This document shows positions 1 through 7,395 of a stretch of DNA of 64,000 nucleotides, in pieces (within the stretch, counting starts at the first letter, position 1; every line of letters begins with the position of its first letter). A model generated the notes under the pieces. It did not search any database and was not told where the DNA came from. It saw nothing but the letters and a program-made list of their open reading frames with translations. The stretch is from Nostoc sp. NMS8 (GTDB lineage: Bacteria > Cyanobacteriota > Cyanobacteriia > Cyanobacteriales > Nostocaceae). Both the position numbers and the translations under genes were made by a program. The stretch is taken from assembly GCF_017115045.1 (NCBI RefSeq), contig NZ_JABXKK010000098.1, positions 244,070 to 308,069 of the forward strand, read 5' to 3'.

Positions 1-1
1 A

Positions 2-295
2 CCCGGACGGAGTAACACAAGTTCGGGGTGGTTGATTGAAGACAGAAGTGGGGCTACTCCATTTCAAGTAAGCAACAGTCAAAAGACTAAGCTACGGCGG
101 GTGGATACGCTTGCACAGTCCAGAGAAATTATGGCACGGATTATTCAACGTGACGCTGAAGCAAAAAAGCTACGTGATGTCGGCTGGTGTAAGGAAGACA
201 ACCCACAACAGCCGGGGGTTTGTTGGCGATCGCCGTACACAGACAGATTGTTAACACAAACAGAGGCATTACTGGAATTAAGTTTGATATTATGA
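2..295 (+). CDS. Hypothetical protein, 5' end cut by window edge
   Basis: The frame is open back to base 2, so the true start probably lies outside the window; the first internal start would be a TTG at 32. The visible part is about 97 residues with a basic, helical centre (KTKLRRVDTLAQSREIMARI) and two isolated cysteines near the C-terminus. The stop overlaps the ATG of the next gene (ATGA at 292-295), which supports real translation and coupling. No family is recognised. It opens a run of small co-directional genes at the left edge of the element. Confidence 0.5.
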   Translation, partial: PGRSNTSSGWLIEDRSGATPFQVSNSQKTKLRRVDTLAQSREIMARIIQRDAEAKKLRDVGWCKEDNPQQPGVCWRSPYTDRLLTQTEALLELSLIL

Positions 296-606
296 GCAAT
301 AATTCTATGAGTAATGAAGAGAGAGCATCTCTAGAAACTGCAATCAAAATTTATGTAGAGATGGGTGTACTAAATCGAGTTTCACAATCAACAAAAACAT
401 TTTTAGCTCGTGTTCCAGGTATAGATACTCGGAGACTACAAACTCTCATTAAAAACCAAAGTCAAGAAATTGCAGCAATGGCTGGGGCTAAAGATGTGAT
501 TTATAAAACTGGTGACTATCTCCCTTCAGGTCGTGGTGCTTTCGGTCTTAGAAGTGGTGGTGAACGTGCGGTAAATATTTCACCATCAATTGAGTTTATT
601 TTTTAA
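292..606 (+). CDS. Hypothetical protein (104 aa)
   Basis: The start is taken as the ATG at 292, which overlaps the previous stop, rather than an upstream GTG-type start at 220. The product is 104 residues: a helical N-terminal half (SNEERASLETAIKIYVEMG) and a C-terminal half ending in SGGERAVNISPSIEFIF. There is no transmembrane segment and no cysteine. The family is not recognised. The ATGA overlap with the preceding gene and the 9-bp gap to the next suggest a polycistronic unit. Confidence 0.55.
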   Translation: MSNNSMSNEERASLETAIKIYVEMGVLNRVSQSTKTFLARVPGIDTRRLQTLIKNQSQEIAAMAGAKDVIYKTGDYLPSGRGAFGLRSGGERAVNISPSIEFIF

Positions 607-615
607 TAAAAAAAC

Positions 616-1062
616 ATGAACACGTTAGAACTAAAACCAGGGGATAAAGTAGGAATTTTTTACTATGACAGTGTGCGTATAGGTACTAAAGCTGAAATAG
701 AGGTAATTGAACGCATTTCCCCTACTGGACAAGTAACTCTCTCTAATGGAAAGCGCTATACATCTGATGGCAAAGAAATTGGTGCTGTAGAACCTAGTTA
801 CCTTTGGACTCTAGATAAAATACAACCAATCTTAGAAAAAATTGAAAATCTTGAGCGGCATAAGGAAGCAGAACGACAGACTTATTTAGCATCACCTGAA
901 GGTAGGAGAAAACAAGCAGTGAATGATACTGTCAAAGCTGCGATCGCTGCACTTAATCAATACGGCTGGTATGCTGATGTTGATGGTCACATGGATGCTA
1001 TGGAATCAGAAATTGAGCAAATTATCAAAAAATATGTCAGCGCACACGAACCTACAAGCTAA
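616..1062 (+). CDS. Hypothetical protein with SH3-like N-terminus (148 aa)
   Basis: A 148-residue product. The first 60 residues (LKPGDKVGIFYYDS... ERISPTGQVTLSNGKRYTSDG) look like a small beta-barrel of KOW/SH3 type, as often seen in proteins that bind nucleic acid or track DNA condition. The rest is charged and helical (ILEKIENLERHKEAERQTY). This fold suggestion is inference from the residue pattern only. It lies 9 bp after the previous gene and about 35 bp before the next in the same direction. No defined family is recognised. Confidence 0.6.
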   Translation: MNTLELKPGDKVGIFYYDSVRIGTKAEIEVIERISPTGQVTLSNGKRYTSDGKEIGAVEPSYLWTLDKIQPILEKIENLERHKEAERQTYLASPEGRRKQAVNDTVKAAIAALNQYGWYADVDGHMDAMESEIEQIIKKYVSAHEPTS

Positions 1063-1097
1063 AAGTTCAGTTATTTAATCAATTGAGGTTAAGTTTT

Positions 1098-1337
1098 ATG
1101 TTTGAGCCAAATGAAGAGGGAAAAGTCAGACTGTACTTTACAGAAGAGAAAATTTGCATTGGTTCCTACAAAGAAGTAGAAAAGTACGAGCGAGAAACCA
1201 AAAATAGCTATTGGGCATCTGAGTTTTTTGAATTACCACCAGACTATAACCCAATTGGTAAGACAGCAGATGAAATTAAGTTAGCTGTGAGAGAATTACT
1301 TTTATCAAAGTTACTGAAGAAAAGTTTAGGTCTGTGA
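1098..1337 (+). CDS. Hypothetical protein (79 aa)
   Basis: The start is placed at the ATG at 1,098 (MFEPNEEGKVRLYF). A TTG 15 bp upstream would add only five residues and lacks a better ribosome binding site. The product is small, acidic-basic mixed and probably alpha/beta, ending in a leucine-rich helix (AVRELLLSKLLKKSLGL). Its stop TGA shares a base with the ATG of the next gene, so translation is coupled. No family is recognised. Confidence 0.55.
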   Translation: MFEPNEEGKVRLYFTEEKICIGSYKEVEKYERETKNSYWASEFFELPPDYNPIGKTADEIKLAVRELLLSKLLKKSLGL

Positions 1338-1840
1338 TGAACCTTATATGTATGTACTACGGATACCGTTGTTATAGCAGAGAAGATAAGCCTTTGGGTT
1401 GGCTATACACATTTGACTCTAATCTTGAATATGCTTTTATCAATAAAAGTTTCCATTTGTGCAAGCGATGGAAAACAGAAAAAGGAGCTAAAAAACACTT
1501 CGATCATTACAATAATAATTGGCAGTTTAAAAGTAAAGGAGGCTATCTCAAAATTGAGGTAATGCCAGAAATTACTGATAATAGAAAAGAAAAATCTTCT
1601 CAGCAGCGATGGAATGAAGCCAATCGTGATGCACTTTACCAAGCTCAAGAAAATTACAACCAGAAGCGCCCTATAATGTCATTTCGTCCAAAAGCCGAAC
1701 TGTTGGAATGGCTGGACGAGGAACGCGAAACTGATGACAATGGTGAACCAGAAACTGATGCTTCACTCTTAAATCGGAAGTTAGAAAAACTCAGACAGTT
1801 AGAACAAAAAGATTTTAGCGATTCGTTTAAGGGAAATTAA
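1337..1840 (+). CDS. Hypothetical protein (167 aa)
   Basis: The ATG at 1,337 overlaps the upstream stop; a GTG one codon earlier is possible. The N-terminal 80 residues are rich in aromatics and cysteine (MYYGYRCY, GWLYTFDS, FHLCKRWKT). The C-terminal half is charged and helical and contains a segment resembling a short DNA-binding helix pair (MSFRPKAELLEWLDEER), followed by an acidic linker and a leucine-rich helix. The function is unknown. Two bases separate it from the next gene, so it is part of the same operon. Confidence 0.6.
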   Translation: MNLICMYYGYRCYSREDKPLGWLYTFDSNLEYAFINKSFHLCKRWKTEKGAKKHFDHYNNNWQFKSKGGYLKIEVMPEITDNRKEKSSQQRWNEANRDALYQAQENYNQKRPIMSFRPKAELLEWLDEERETDDNGEPETDASLLNRKLEKLRQLEQKDFSDSFKGN

Positions 1841-1841
1841 A

Positions 1842-2057
1842 ATGCCAAATAAAATATTAAAGTTTGAATTAATTGAAGGGCTACCAGAAGACAATGGAAC
1901 TTATTTTGTATTATTAGAAGATGGTTCGCTAAAAGAAGGATATTTTGGCTCATTCTCTTTTCCTCATCATCAAGAAGATATTGTTAGAATTGCTAACTGT
2001 GAAGATAAGCAATTTCATTATGAAAAATTTATTGGTTGGCTAAAACCTATAGAATAA
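1842..2057 (+). CDS. Hypothetical protein (71 aa)
   Basis: A compact 71-residue protein with alternating beta pattern (YFVLLEDGSLKEGYFGSF) and a C-terminal FIGWLKPIE. That tail resembles the end of small phage proteins of the DUF551 type, but the match is too weak to assign. It starts 2 bp after the preceding stop and closes the first tightly packed group; about 80 bp of AT-rich sequence follows before the next gene. Confidence 0.5.
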   Translation: MPNKILKFELIEGLPEDNGTYFVLLEDGSLKEGYFGSFSFPHHQEDIVRIANCEDKQFHYEKFIGWLKPIE

Positions 2058-2136
2058 ATTTTATTTACCTAATATAAAGAATACATATTTATGTTATTAT
2101 TTATAGAGAAAACCACGAACAAAGACAAAATATACT

Positions 2137-2385
2137 ATGTCTAAATATTCAGATAACTTAACTCAAGCGATTGACACAATGTTAGAAGGAATCAGAGAGT
2201 ATGAGTCAGATACTTTCTCAGCTTCCCGCAGTAATTTAACTCAAACAGAAATAGAATCTATCGCTGTTAATCTAATATTAGATAAGTTTTTTGATAAAAA
2301 TAAATGTCCTGGTACTTCTATTGATGGCATATTGCTTGCTGATATTTTAAGCAATATTAGAGATGAAGATTCCGATAATGAATAA
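2137..2385 (+). CDS. Hypothetical acidic helical protein (82 aa)
   Basis: An 82-residue, acidic, mostly helical product (LTQAIDTMLEGIREYESD, TQTEIESIAVNLILDKFFD) without membrane segments. Its last codons overlap the ATG of the next gene (ATGAATAA at 2,378-2,385), indicating translational coupling. The AT-rich stretch just upstream (2,060-2,130) may hold a promoter, but no clear -35/-10 pair is visible. No family is recognised. Confidence 0.5.
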   Translation: MSKYSDNLTQAIDTMLEGIREYESDTFSASRSNLTQTEIESIAVNLILDKFFDKNKCPGTSIDGILLADILSNIRDEDSDNE

Positions 2386-2890
2386 CTTAGAGCGTCTGTT
2401 GGCAATATTAAAAGAACAAGCAGACTTGATTTATAAACTTAACACACGTTCTGACTTTCAATACAAAAGTACACAAAGGCTAGTTTTGGATTATGGTAAA
2501 CCTTTTGTAACTCAGGTTAAATCACCATTTAAAGGTGAACGTAAAGCTTGCTTTGAAAACTGCTTAAAAGGATTGTTGAGGTATCCACACCTAAACTACT
2601 GTGAGGGATTTGCTATTAGTGAGGATATTGATATAGCTGTATCCCATGCTTGGCTGGTCAATAATGATGGAGAATTAATTGATCCAACTTGGATAGGTGA
2701 GCGGTTTAAAGGTAGTGCTTATTTTGGAGTAGTCTTCACCGATGATTTTGTAAGAGAAATAGCCCAAAAGACTAAATGCTATGGAATCCTAGATAACGAC
2801 TATATGAATGAACACCAACTTAAACGAGAAGGATTTCCAACTCACGCACTTCATCCCATATTTCACTCTTCTGTAAATGTGCCTGAGTGA
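2378..2890 (+). CDS. Transglutaminase-like/cysteine-protease-like phage protein (candidate)
   Basis: The start is the ATG at 2,378, which overlaps the upstream stop; an earlier in-frame ATG at 2,363 lies inside the upstream gene. The 170-residue protein shows three blocks in the order of a Cys-His-Asp triad: KACFENCLKGLL, then YCEGFAIS...SHAWLVNNDG, then ELIDPTWIGERF...YFGVVF. From memory of similar small phage and plasmid proteins, the HAWL and DPTW blocks are typical of transglutaminase/papain-like folds. Enzymatic activity is inferred only. It ends the left-edge gene run. Confidence 0.5.
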   Translation: MNNLERLLAILKEQADLIYKLNTRSDFQYKSTQRLVLDYGKPFVTQVKSPFKGERKACFENCLKGLLRYPHLNYCEGFAISEDIDIAVSHAWLVNNDGELIDPTWIGERFKGSAYFGVVFTDDFVREIAQKTKCYGILDNDYMNEHQLKREGFPTHALHPIFHSSVNVPE

Positions 2891-2959
2891 AACAGTTTTG
2901 GGTGCGATCGTGTTATGCCATAATATTCAGTATTCTATTAATATTGCAGTGACGAAGAT

Positions 2960-3994
2960 ATGTTAGCTGGTGCAGCACTACGTAAAACAGATTCTAGTTG
3001 GGAATTTGCATCAGAGGCAGCATTAGAAGATTTTGTTTGGGATAACCTACAGCAATTATCAGGCTTAACACCTTTAAAACGACAGTATACTGTTAAGGGC
3101 GAAATCTGCGATATCTTAGCACTTAACGACACGAGACAATTAGTAATTTTAGAACTCAAAAATGCTGAAGATAGATATGTTGTCCAGCAATTAACTCGCT
3201 ACTACGACAACTTACTAGACGAGAAACCATTTCAAGAGCAAATTGATTACAGTCAGCCTGTCCGGTTACTTGCGATCGCACCCTCATTTCACAGACATAA
3301 TCTGATTGACCGCAAACACACAAAGTTGATAGTTGATTTTTTGCAGGTTACTGTTGCCCAGATTAATCAAAATTTTCACTTACAACTGCAAGATACTGAT
3401 ACTAATCAAAATTGGTCAATTCCAATTACCTATCAGGAACTTGATATTAGCAGTACATCAAGCAATATTCCAGACCCACCGCAATTACTTTTAGATTGGC
3501 TTGGTGCTTGTACTGGAGAGGAACAACAAGCAATTCTCAAACTTAGAGAGAAAGTTCTTGGCTTTGATGGGCGAATCAAAGAAGAAATTGAAGGTAAAAA
3601 TACTATTAGATATGGCAGAGGTAAAGCTAAACCAGTAGCCGAGCTATGCTATCAAAGAAAGATTAATAAACCAGTCATATTTCTATGGCTACCTACTCCA
3701 AGCTCATTATTATTTACACAAAGAAGACAAGTGATTGGCAGAATTAGGCTGTGGATGGATGGATCTGTTGTTACCCATGTTGGCCATATACCAGAAGGTT
3801 TCGGTCGGATGAGGCTGCAATCTGAATGGGATGCCATGCCACGAGAAAAAAGACCTAGAAATTTGTATTGGAGCCTTTCTTATAAATCATTTTCTCCTGT
3901 GGTAATTAACACTTATAAGGAGTTAATTGCAAATCCTGATTCCCTAGAATCATTAGCAGATTTAGCACTTGGAAAGTGGTTAGCAAGAATATAA
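2960..3994 (+). CDS. PD-(D/E)XK nuclease-domain protein, NucS/RecB-like N-terminus
   Basis: A 344-residue protein. Residues about 20-100 contain LEDFVWDNLQQLSGLTPLKRQ, then EICDILAL, then LVILELKNAEDRYVVQQLTRYY. This is the D...ELK arrangement of PD-(D/E)XK nucleases, most like the C-terminal nuclease domain of NucS/DUF91 proteins, including the trailing helix with QQLTRYY. The C-terminal 170 residues are not recognised and may bind DNA or a partner. It stands alone, preceded by an AT-rich tract (2,905-2,955). It could serve DNA repair, defence or element maintenance; the substrate is unknown. Confidence 0.65.
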   Translation: MLAGAALRKTDSSWEFASEAALEDFVWDNLQQLSGLTPLKRQYTVKGEICDILALNDTRQLVILELKNAEDRYVVQQLTRYYDNLLDEKPFQEQIDYSQPVRLLAIAPSFHRHNLIDRKHTKLIVDFLQVTVAQINQNFHLQLQDTDTNQNWSIPITYQELDISSTSSNIPDPPQLLLDWLGACTGEEQQAILKLREKVLGFDGRIKEEIEGKNTIRYGRGKAKPVAELCYQRKINKPVIFLWLPTPSSLLFTQRRQVIGRIRLWMDGSVVTHVGHIPEGFGRMRLQSEWDAMPREKRPRNLYWSLSYKSFSPVVINTYKELIANPDSLESLADLALGKWLARI

Positions 3995-4005
3995 ATTATT
4001 CTGAT

Positions 4006-4209
4006 TTAATCATCTGGAAATTGCCAAGATGAAATACTTTCTACATCTTTGCTACTGCATTGAATACAAATAACATCAAATGCTGAATCCATCCACTCAT
4101 AACCACAAGCATGACAGTGACAAAAAATATTATTGCGGTTGGCATCTTTTATACCCTGATGCCATTGCTGTAGTTGGTCTGGATTTTGAAAAGGAAAATT
4201 ATCAGACAT
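4006..4209 (-). CDS. Small zinc-ribbon protein (67 aa)
   Basis: The start is taken as MSDNFPFQN at 4,209, which avoids overlap with the preceding gene; a longer frame exists but would run through that gene's end. The product has two metal-binding-like pairs, FCHCHACGYEW and VICIQCSS, spaced as in a zinc ribbon, followed by an acidic tail (SWQFPDD). Its role is unknown; such stand-alone ribbons often bind nucleic acid or proteins. It is convergent with the nuclease gene on the plus strand. Confidence 0.6.
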   Translation of the reverse strand: MSDNFPFQNPDQLQQWHQGIKDANRNNIFCHCHACGYEWMDSAFDVICIQCSSKDVESISSWQFPDD

Positions 4210-4241
4210 TCTCGTAAGCCTCTTATCGTTACAAAAAAATT

Positions 4242-4808
4242 TTACCCAAACGGTTGCCCCCACTGCTCCCACATTTCCTTGTTAAATGGCGATCGCCACT
4301 TCAAAATCAGACTCAACTCCAACTCCTGCCGTGCGCGTCGGTCAACAGGGGTGTCCCACCAAAAAGCGATGTTGACTGCTGTTTGCAACCCATAGCGATA
4401 ATGTAAATCCTGATAGCTGGCGATGTAATCTTTGCAGGCGTGAATCCCTTTCCAGCGCTTGTTACTTCTGCACGTCTCACCCACATACAAAATCAGGTCA
4501 GCCGCAGAATCAACAACAAAGTAAAGACACGCATCGCCGGGGCTATCAGCTGGCATTCTCCAAAACGAGAGCGATCGCACTGACAACTGCAACGGATCAA
4601 TCCGGTCTGGGTCGCAGTGCGCCGGGGCTAGATCAAATAATGCCGTCTGTTGTGGTGGCTGACTTTCCCTTACTACCTGCTGATAGTCAAAAATCTGAGA
4701 TTTCCACTTCAGCAGAGCATCAGCACTCATCACCAGCCCCTCTGCTCTAGGTGCTGCTGTGGGTTTCACTTCTGGAAATAGGTTTAGCTGGTTGGGTTCC
4801 AAAGTCAT
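4242..4808 (-). CDS. GIY-YIG-like domain protein
   Basis: A 188-residue protein starting MTLEPNQLNLFPEVKP. The C-terminal half (residues about 95-180) reads ACLYFVVDSAADLILYVGETCRS...HACKDYI...IAFWWDTP...RRARQELELSLILKWRSPFNKE. The order YFVVD, LYVGET, a basic/tyrosine helix and a late glutamate followed by RSPFN matches the GIY-YIG nuclease fold, with the GIY strand degenerate (YFVVD). Proteins of this kind are common in filamentous cyanobacteria. Nuclease activity is uncertain because the first motif is altered. Confidence 0.55.
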   Translation of the reverse strand: MTLEPNQLNLFPEVKPTAAPRAEGLVMSADALLKWKSQIFDYQQVVRESQPPQQTALFDLAPAHCDPDRIDPLQLSVRSLSFWRMPADSPGDACLYFVVDSAADLILYVGETCRSNKRWKGIHACKDYIASYQDLHYRYGLQTAVNIAFWWDTPVDRRARQELELSLILKWRSPFNKEMWEQWGQPFG

Positions 4809-4897
4809 CACTGGGAGTTACAAAGCAGATTATCTCTCAGAACTGAATCGAGTAAACCTGTTAACAGCTTTAGTTCTCTTGGAAAGTGAGCGATCGC

Positions 4898-5080
4898 TTA
4901 TTCTTCGGACTTCAAATTGTGCTTTTTGATTATTTCCTGGTTCTCAGGTTTATTGAGCCAATCTTCTAGAGCCTCAGCGATCGTATCGCTGAGGTTTTTA
5001 TCTTTGAGGGCTACTACTGCCCTAAACAATCGGTTTAACTCTGGAGAAACATAGCCCCGTAATTCCTTCTTCTCGCTCAT
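4898..5080 (-). CDS. Ribbon-helix-helix-like small DNA-binding protein
   Basis: A 60-residue protein (MSEKKELRGYVSPELNRLF...) with a short N-terminal beta strand (ELRGYVS) followed by two helices (PELNRLFRAVVALKD, NLSDTIAEALEDWLNK). This is the layout of CopG/Arc-type ribbon-helix-helix proteins, which act as plasmid copy control, partition or antitoxin factors. The start is the ATG at 5,080; a TTG one codon upstream is less likely. No toxin partner is evident next to it. Confidence 0.55.
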   Translation of the reverse strand: MSEKKELRGYVSPELNRLFRAVVALKDKNLSDTIAEALEDWLNKPENQEIIKKHNLKSEE

Positions 5081-5284
5081 CAACCTTGCACAGCGTACAA
5101 CGGCTTAATTTTTACACAGCTTTTTAGGATATTTTGATTTAGCGGTTTATCCTATTATCCGATTGTCCTATTTCGGCAGTATGATTGTGAGTGTTGCAAC
5201 GCGCAACGGCGAAGCGATCGCCCTCCGGCTGGACACCAAACAGAGCGATCGCCAATGTTTACCCCCATATTGGGAGACTAATAA

Positions 5285-5530
5285 ATGATGACACAAAGCT
5301 TTTTGTCAGGTGCTAACAACCCCACCACCAATCAAACATCCTCTGAAGCAACCCCTTTTAAAGAACCGCTCAAACATCTGTTGATTGGTTCTTCTAAAGC
5401 TGTGACCAGCACAATTCACTACTTGCAGGTGATTGGTTATGCAGATGTTGGAGATTGGAGTCCCTTGCTACCAAGCCCTAACCCAGGCGAGGTAATGAGC
5501 ATTTTGAATAGACCTATTGTGGTGAAATAG
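5285..5530 (+). CDS. Conserved cyanobacterial hypothetical protein (81 aa)
   Basis: The 81-residue sequence has a low-complexity Asn/Thr N-terminus and a conserved-looking core (FKEPLKHLLIGSSKAVTSTIHYLQVIGYADVGDWSPLLP) ending in NPGEVMSIL. From memory, very similar short proteins occur many times in Nostoc-type genomes without known function. Upstream (5,081-5,284) are several HIP1 octamers. About 290 bp follow before the next gene, including HIP1 sites and the promoter at 5,766. Confidence 0.6.
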   Translation: MMTQSFLSGANNPTTNQTSSEATPFKEPLKHLLIGSSKAVTSTIHYLQVIGYADVGDWSPLLPSPNPGEVMSILNRPIVVK

Positions 5531-5765
5531 TCGTCACGCCAAATCTAAGTAATAGATGTCCCCAAGCGGGAGTTATTTTTTGGCGGTAATTTGAGAAGGT
5601 CAAAAGTGCGATCGCTTGACCTCCAGTTCTGGGGGAAAGGGAGCGATCGCCCTTCATCCCTTCATTTTTAGAGAAAGCCCCCAAGCCAGACATCGGAATT
5701 TCAAAGAGGGAAGCGGGGATGCTCTGAGGCGGAAGGTGGGTTAAATGATAAGTGATTGTTCGGAC

Positions 5766-5794
5766 TTGACATGAATCATGAGCTAAAATAATTA
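5766..5794 (+). promoter_or_regulatory. Near-consensus sigma-70-type promoter for the polymerase-like operon
   Basis: TTGACA at 5,766-5,771 and TAATTA at 5,789-5,794 are separated by exactly 17 bp, about 30 bp upstream of the ATG at 5,825. This is the strongest-looking housekeeping-type promoter in the element and would drive the 5,825-10,011 gene pair. Confidence 0.6.
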
Positions 5795-5824
5795 GTATTT
5801 TTGTACTAAAAGTAGCTATGAGCT

Positions 5825-7390
5825 ATGAGCCAAGAAGACATTTTAGGTCAAATATCTGGCGAAGATTGGATAAAAAAAGGTGGTTTAGATGTCCCCGACG
5901 ATATTTTTAGCGCCTTAGAGAGTCCGTTTGATTGGTTCGACGAGTTAAAACCTATCAGCTTTTCCAGAGGAAATTTACCCACCATAGAAAATATACTTAG
6001 CTACTTTTCTGAGAGCGAGATAAGTAATATCGTAAAAAGTTCGTCCGTTGAAATGCTACGAACTTCCTACGGTATCAACAAGTGTTTTAATTCCAAGATG
6101 TACAGTAATTTGGCTGCAAAAGGCGACCAGCTTGCAGTTAGTTTAAAATTAAAAACTCGTGATCTTCAGATTTATAATGCCGCTATTCAAGCAAACAATT
6201 TATTCTTGAATATAGGTTTGTTGAACAAGCAACTTAGTTCTAACAGTTATGACGGACAAATGGGAGAGCTTTCAATTTATCAGAAAGTTAAAGCAACAGA
6301 AATTAAAAACAAAGATTGGTTGCAGAGTCTAGCAGAGAAAATTCAAGAGAAAGCAGTTCAGATTTTAGAACCTCTGCTTGACCAGTTACAAGAACGGAAA
6401 GATTATATTCCAGAAGAAGTAATTAGAGGTATTCAGATTGTCAGGGAAAAGGTATTAGACGAATTTGCAAAATTCTATATTGATTTAGAGAAAAGTTTAT
6501 TAAAGATAAAGAATGATTTTACTGAGGGCATTAGAGCATTGAAGAAAAAAGCTCTAGACCCTTTTCTGGCTGACATGAGAGAGTTAAGGAAAAAAGTACT
6601 AAATCCGGCAATTAAAGATTTTCGCAAACTTATAGACAAACTTAACAAATTATTGGCATTAATAAAAGACGAAAAATACAAAAATGATTCGGTTGGCGGC
6701 TATACAATTTCTTCAAGTTTCTCACCCAGCGCGATTATCCCTGTTGCTTCGCCGAGTGTTATTGATGTGATTGGTGTGGTAAATGCGATCGCTTCTGGAT
6801 TGCTGCAAACATTCATCCTCAAAGGCGTAGCTATCCCCGCACAGTTAGCAGACGCAGTAACTAAAACAGTGACTAGTCTTGTTCTGAAGGGATTAAACGC
6901 ATCTGGTGCTGAAGCAGTTCGCTACATCGCTGGAGGAGTCCTAAGAGGTGCAAAAGACTTACTTCCCGCAGTGTTCAATAACACTGGAATGTTTGCAGGA
7001 GCTTGGAGTTTTCTAACTTCATGCGCTCCCTACATAATTGCAGCAGCAGTGATTATTATCATTACGATTAAGTTGAGTCAAAAGGCTGATATCGGTAACT
7101 GGATAACAGTATTAGCAGTAGGTAATAACAATCAGGAGCCTGATACAGTATTTGCTAGACTCCTTGGTAATGCTCAAGAAAAGCTTAAGGACTTGGGCAA
7201 AATTAAAGAAGATTTGATTCAAGAAACAGGGAAACAGTATGCCAATGTCTACGCATTTTCATTTGATGGAGATGCGAGGAAACTCTGCATTGATATGAGT
7301 TTGGCTGTACCAATTCCTATGAAAGATGAAATAGCTACTACATTATGGACTGAGTTTTCTACAAATTTTGATTTTTTGAATAAAGAGTAA
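5825..7390 (+). CDS. Coiled-coil membrane-associated protein, partner of polymerase-like gene (521 aa)
   Basis: A 521-residue protein of no recognised family. Seen in the sequence: an N-terminal region with SGEDWIKKGGLDVPDDIFSALE; a long charged helical section at about residues 165-285 with coiled-coil character; an alanine/valine-rich hydrophobic stretch at about 295-390; and a strong membrane-type segment near residues 395-415 (APYIIAAAVIIIITIKL). The C-terminus is globular. It lies directly behind the promoter at 5,766 and only 5 bp before the DxDGD polymerase-like gene, so the two are almost certainly co-expressed. It could tether the polymerase-like protein to a membrane or shell; that is inference. 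Confidence 0.7.
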   Translation: MSQEDILGQISGEDWIKKGGLDVPDDIFSALESPFDWFDELKPISFSRGNLPTIENILSYFSESEISNIVKSSSVEMLRTSYGINKCFNSKMYSNLAAKGDQLAVSLKLKTRDLQIYNAAIQANNLFLNIGLLNKQLSSNSYDGQMGELSIYQKVKATEIKNKDWLQSLAEKIQEKAVQILEPLLDQLQERKDYIPEEVIRGIQIVREKVLDEFAKFYIDLEKSLLKIKNDFTEGIRALKKKALDPFLADMRELRKKVLNPAIKDFRKLIDKLNKLLALIKDEKYKNDSVGGYTISSSFSPSAIIPVASPSVIDVIGVVNAIASGLLQTFILKGVAIPAQLADAVTKTVTSLVLKGLNASGAEAVRYIAGGVLRGAKDLLPAVFNNTGMFAGAWSFLTSCAPYIIAAAVIIIITIKLSQKADIGNWITVLAVGNNNQEPDTVFARLLGNAQEKLKDLGKIKEDLIQETGKQYANVYAFSFDGDARKLCIDMSLAVPIPMKDEIATTLWTEFSTNFDFLNKE

Positions 7391-7395
7391 AGAAT

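Noticed and set aside
2137..2890. Toxin-antitoxin pair
   Set aside because: The two genes overlap like such pairs, but neither product shows a recognised toxin or antitoxin domain.
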